A program made the position numbers and the translations under genes. The notes beneath the pieces were generated by a model. The model saw only the letters and a list, made by a program, of their open reading frames with translations. It did not search any database and was not told where the DNA came from. From contig JAIEFE010000016.1 of NCBI GenBank assembly GCA_029067085.1, positions 138,665 through 202,664 of the forward strand: a DNA stretch of 64,000 bases. Direction: 5' to 3'. This document shows, in pieces, positions 61,952 through 64,000 of this stretch; the stretch's first letter is position 1; each line of letters starts with the position of its first letter. Source of the DNA: Lachnospiraceae bacterium (lineage in GTDB: Bacteria; Bacillota; Clostridia; Lachnospirales; Lachnospiraceae).

Positions 61952-62605
61952 ATGAAAAAGCATAAAATAGTGATGCCGGGGATTCTTTGTATCTTCTTTT
62001 TGGCTGCTTCCATTTGGTATTCCGTGAGATACAATGAATCGCGACTCATAGTGCCGACTGATTTAGAGACATATCAGTTCAGTCCGAAAGATCTTCCTAT
62101 GATGTGTTCGATCGTGATGACAATAGTGTATGGATGCTATTTGTTGGTTTGTGTGAGAAAGACAGGTATTCAGCAAAAGAAAAATGTTCTCAAAACAAAC
62201 AGAACCCGAAAACTAAATCCCAAATTGGGGCTCCTTGGTTTTTTGGGTTTTCTTGGCTTTACGGAGGGTTGGGCGTACTTTGTATTTTGGGGTTTTTTTG
62301 GATTTTTCTATGAGGCTAAAATGTCTGATACCTTAATGGATGAGAGATTTAGAGAAAATAAAATCAAAGCTCAGCTTATGGCATTAAAAGCAGCTTTTGG
62401 CGTTATCATAGCTGCTTTTCTCTTTCTCGATCTAGGTGAGTATTTTATGATTATGAGCATAGAACATTTGCTTGTCGGGGGACAGATCCTCATCGCATTA
62501 TCAATTGCGCTTGCCATTTTTCTCAGCGAGTATCTGTTATATCGTTATGACCACGATGATTGCGGAAATGAAGATTCTGTAAACGAAAAATCTGTCGATG
62601 GCTGA
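61952..62605 (+). CDS. DUF3796 membrane protein
   Basis: 217 residues with an N-terminal membrane helix (7-26), a second (about 49-67), a glycine/phenylalanine-rich pair in GLLGFLGFLGFTEGWAYFVF, then helices near 145-165 and 175-196. This is the DUF3796 family, usually encoded beside a small XRE regulator, as here (46 bp). GGAGGTG at 61941-61947 precedes the ATG. No enzyme motif is seen; the role is unknown. Confidence 0.85.
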   Translation: MKKHKIVMPGILCIFFLAASIWYSVRYNESRLIVPTDLETYQFSPKDLPMMCSIVMTIVYGCYLLVCVRKTGIQQKKNVLKTNRTRKLNPKLGLLGFLGFLGFTEGWAYFVFWGFFGFFYEAKMSDTLMDERFRENKIKAQLMALKAAFGVIIAAFLFLDLGEYFMIMSIEHLLVGGQILIALSIALAIFLSEYLLYRYDHDDCGNEDSVNEKSVDG

Positions 62606-62651
62606 TATGAGCGAATGCTATGGCGAAGATGTTAGGGAGGAATAAACGGAT

Positions 62652-62855
62652 ATGGCAGAGTTTGAGTGCAGATTGAAAAAGTATCGTTTACTAAAAGAAT
62701 TGACGCAGGAACAGTTGGCAGATTTAGTGGGTGTCCGCAGAGAAACGATCATGCGGCTGGAAAAGGCGCAGTACAATCCCTCATTGAAATTAGCGATAGA
62801 CATATCCAGAGTCGTGGAAGCGCCGATCGAGGAGATATTTATCTTCTCGGAATGA
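62652..62855 (+). CDS. Small XRE-family helix-turn-helix regulator
   Basis: 67 residues that are essentially one helix-turn-helix ([20 protein letters not shown], then [20 protein letters not shown]) plus a short tail EEIFIFSE. It is the common YozG/compact XRE form paired with DUF3796 proteins. GGAGG at 62636-62640 is the SD. It probably represses the operon from the operator at 61892-61940. Confidence 0.93.
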   Translation: MAEFECRLKKYRLLKELTQEQLADLVGVRRETIMRLEKAQYNPSLKLAIDISRVVEAPIEEIFIFSE

Positions 62856-63010
62856 TGTTGTACAGCGTTGGAAAATTTGCATTTTGCGGAGAGCGTCCGT
62901 TAAAAAATATCGCTCTGTTTCTGAAACATGACATACTATTGTCGTGGTTGCCCTGATAAAATAGATTATCGAGGCAAAATAATGCGCAAAATATAGGGAG
63001 GATAGATACT

Positions 63011-63415
63011 ATGAGCAGATTTAGCGAAAAAGGATATTTGGTAAAAGAAAATGCACCCATCTACCTGACGTCAGATATGGATAGAACCGCTAAGTGGTTT
63101 GAAGATATACTGGGTTGGTATAGCAATATTGTTGAGCGAGATAATAACGGAGTGGGTTGTTATGGGGTTGTTTTTGATATGTTGCCTGAAGTAGAACGCA
63201 CTCACTTGGCACCTTTTACAGGTATACAAATGTTTTTGGGTGAGCCGGAATCGCGGTTGATTTCATTTATGCAGGTTGAGGGAATTGAGAAAATGTACGA
63301 CTATGTTACATCAAAAGGTTGGGATAAGATTACGAAAGTTGAAATACAACCTTGGGGTGGAAAAACTTGCAGTCTGACAACTATTGATGGTTATATTATC
63401 AATGTATTTGAATAA
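63011..63415 (+). CDS. VOC-family (glyoxalase/bleomycin-resistance fold) protein
   Basis: 134 residues with paired beta-alpha-beta-beta-beta modules: APIYLTSDMDRTAKWFEDIL at the start and KTCSLTTIDGYIINVFE at the end. Metal ligands of true glyoxalases are only partly visible, so the activity is unknown. GGGAGG at 62996-63001 precedes ATG 63011. It is a single gene, 155 bp after the XRE gene. Confidence 0.85.
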   Translation: MSRFSEKGYLVKENAPIYLTSDMDRTAKWFEDILGWYSNIVERDNNGVGCYGVVFDMLPEVERTHLAPFTGIQMFLGEPESRLISFMQVEGIEKMYDYVTSKGWDKITKVEIQPWGGKTCSLTTIDGYIINVFE

Positions 63416-63592
63416 ACAGATAACTTACAATTTGTAAAATTGAACAATATATGCAGATAATCGTTTCATTGATAAAAAGTATACTATAAACGATTGCTAA
63501 ATCGTGCGCCATATGATAAGATTAGTGTACGGGAACAATCGCGTCACTGCAAGGTGTTGACCTCCTATTACAAAAGATGGGAGGTGGTGCGG

Positions 63593-63676
63593 ATGAAATA
63601 TGATTTCAAAGATCTAATGTCTTTTGGAATGTTCATTCTTGCATTACTGACCTTGATCGTTTTGATAAGTCAGTAG
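63593..63676 (+). CDS. Putative holin-like type I toxin, 27 residues
   Basis: A 27-residue peptide with a short charged start (MKYDFKDL) and one membrane helix (GMFILALLTLIVLI), the form of small holin-like type I toxins. GGGAGG at 63579-63584 is a strong SD, but ACCTCC at 63560-63565 can pair with GGAGGT at 63580-63585 and hide it, as in known type I toxin messages. A convergent antisense RNA is predicted at 63706-63797. An open frame from 63494 is longer but ignores the strong SD. Confidence 0.7.
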   Translation: MKYDFKDLMSFGMFILALLTLIVLISQ

Positions 63677-63705
63677 CGTTTTTCAAGTCCTAGCAATAGG
63701 TGCAG

Positions 63706-63797
63706 AAAAACCACCCTTGTATACTTGACCGGTAGCGAGGGTGGCAATTCTGTCATATTCGTAAGGTCAACCACCTTGTGGGCGGTTGTTCCTTTTA
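63706..63797 (-). ncRNA. Predicted antisense RNA of the type I toxin module
   Basis: On the minus strand TTGAAT (plus coordinates 63828-63833) and TATATT (63805-63810) form a promoter with a 17-bp spacer, putting the start near 63797. A terminator follows: ccaccct and agggtgg (63738-63744 with 63711-63717) and then TTTTT at 63706-63710. The RNA of about 90 nt would overlap the 3' region of the toxin transcript and holds an additional stem at about 63767-63789. Confidence 0.65.
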
Positions 63798-63896
63798 TAT
63801 CTATAATATAGCATATTCGACTGTTTTATTCAAGTAGATTATAAAACGAAATACAGCCAACATATTTCTGTTATATGATATTGCTTTCTAGAGTTT

Positions 63897-63929
63897 GGAA
63901 ACGCTGATAGATACAGCGTTTCCTTTTTT
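63897..63929 (+). terminator. Strong factor-independent terminator
   Basis: ggaaacgctg (63897-63906) pairs perfectly with cagcgtttcc (63914-63923), then TTTTTT. Confidence 0.85.
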
Positions 63930-63930
63930 G

Positions 63931-64000
63931 GTATGACGGGCATGCCCGTGTTCTGTGGTGAAAGTCCACATAGGCGTAGCTACCGACGAACTATATAGCG
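63931..64000 (+). mobile_element. Possible 5' end of a group II intron (cut by window edge)
   Basis: The last 70 bp contain a cgggcatgcccg hairpin, then GGTGAAAGTCC and GCTACCGACGAACTATATAG, which resemble the domain I start of bacterial group II introns. The element runs out of the window; no reverse transcriptase can be seen. Identification is by pattern memory only. Confidence 0.4.

Overview
The window looks like a chromosomal segment of a Gram-positive anaerobic gut Firmicute, most likely a Lachnospiraceae-type Clostridia. The reasons are a Trp T-box leader, strong SD sequences with many TTG/GTG starts, lipoprotein sugar-binding proteins served by an unlinked ATPase, a clade-II single-chain PurL, and an S8 protease with bacterial Ig-like repeats. 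Species assignment is inference from family recognition; no search was run.

Layout. (1) 1-8.8 kb, AT-rich accessory region: the tail of a RelE/HigB-like toxin, then a four-gene Wadjet type II locus (jetA-jetB-jetC-jetD). jetA is split by an in-frame TAG and jetC by an in-frame TGA. A non-coding stretch with a 21-bp direct repeat and a 26-bp perfect palindrome follows. (2) 8.8-10.4 kb: a membrane protein overlapping a DUF4230 protein. (3) 10.4-23.1 kb, glycan utilisation: cytoplasmic GH5, LacI regulator, ECF S component plus a P-loop kinase, an unrecognised 612-aa protein overlapping a zinc-ribbon gene, GH53 galactanase, a binding protein with two permeases (GanSPQ/MalEFG type, no ATPase) and a GH13 lipoprotein. 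RNA hairpins are concentrated around the binding-protein gene. (4) 23.1-32.9 kb: OFA-type MFS transporter, a large cyclic-nucleotide-binding-domain protein, a secreted S8 protease preceded by a small lipoprotein resembling its propeptide, an unknown gene and a TetR regulator. (5) 33-52.5 kb, housekeeping: purL, Uma2-family gene, T-box-controlled trpEGDCFBA, carAB, a tautomerase, queH and argS. (6) 52.6-54.5 kb: ECF sigma factor with a membrane partner, then tRNA-Val and tRNA-Met. (7) 54.5-59.2 kb: acyltransferase, response regulator, ABC ATPase, ABC permease and histidine kinase. (8) 59.2-64 kb: small accessory genes, several visibly truncated, a DUF3796/XRE pair with a clear operator, a candidate type I toxin with a convergent antisense RNA, and what may be the 5' end of a group II intron at the right edge.

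How the genes work together. The LacI regulator, the promoter/operator at 13.77-13.81 kb and the glycosidase/importer genes look like one regulon for beta-galactan, beta-glucan or alpha-glucan oligosaccharides; the substrate is not settled by sequence. The trp genes form one operon read through a tRNA-Trp-sensing T-box, followed by carAB for carbamoyl phosphate. The strongest candidates for unusual biology are the doubly interrupted Wadjet system, the stand-alone propeptide-like lipoprotein beside the S8 protease, the 612-aa unrecognised glycan-locus protein, and the type I toxin module.
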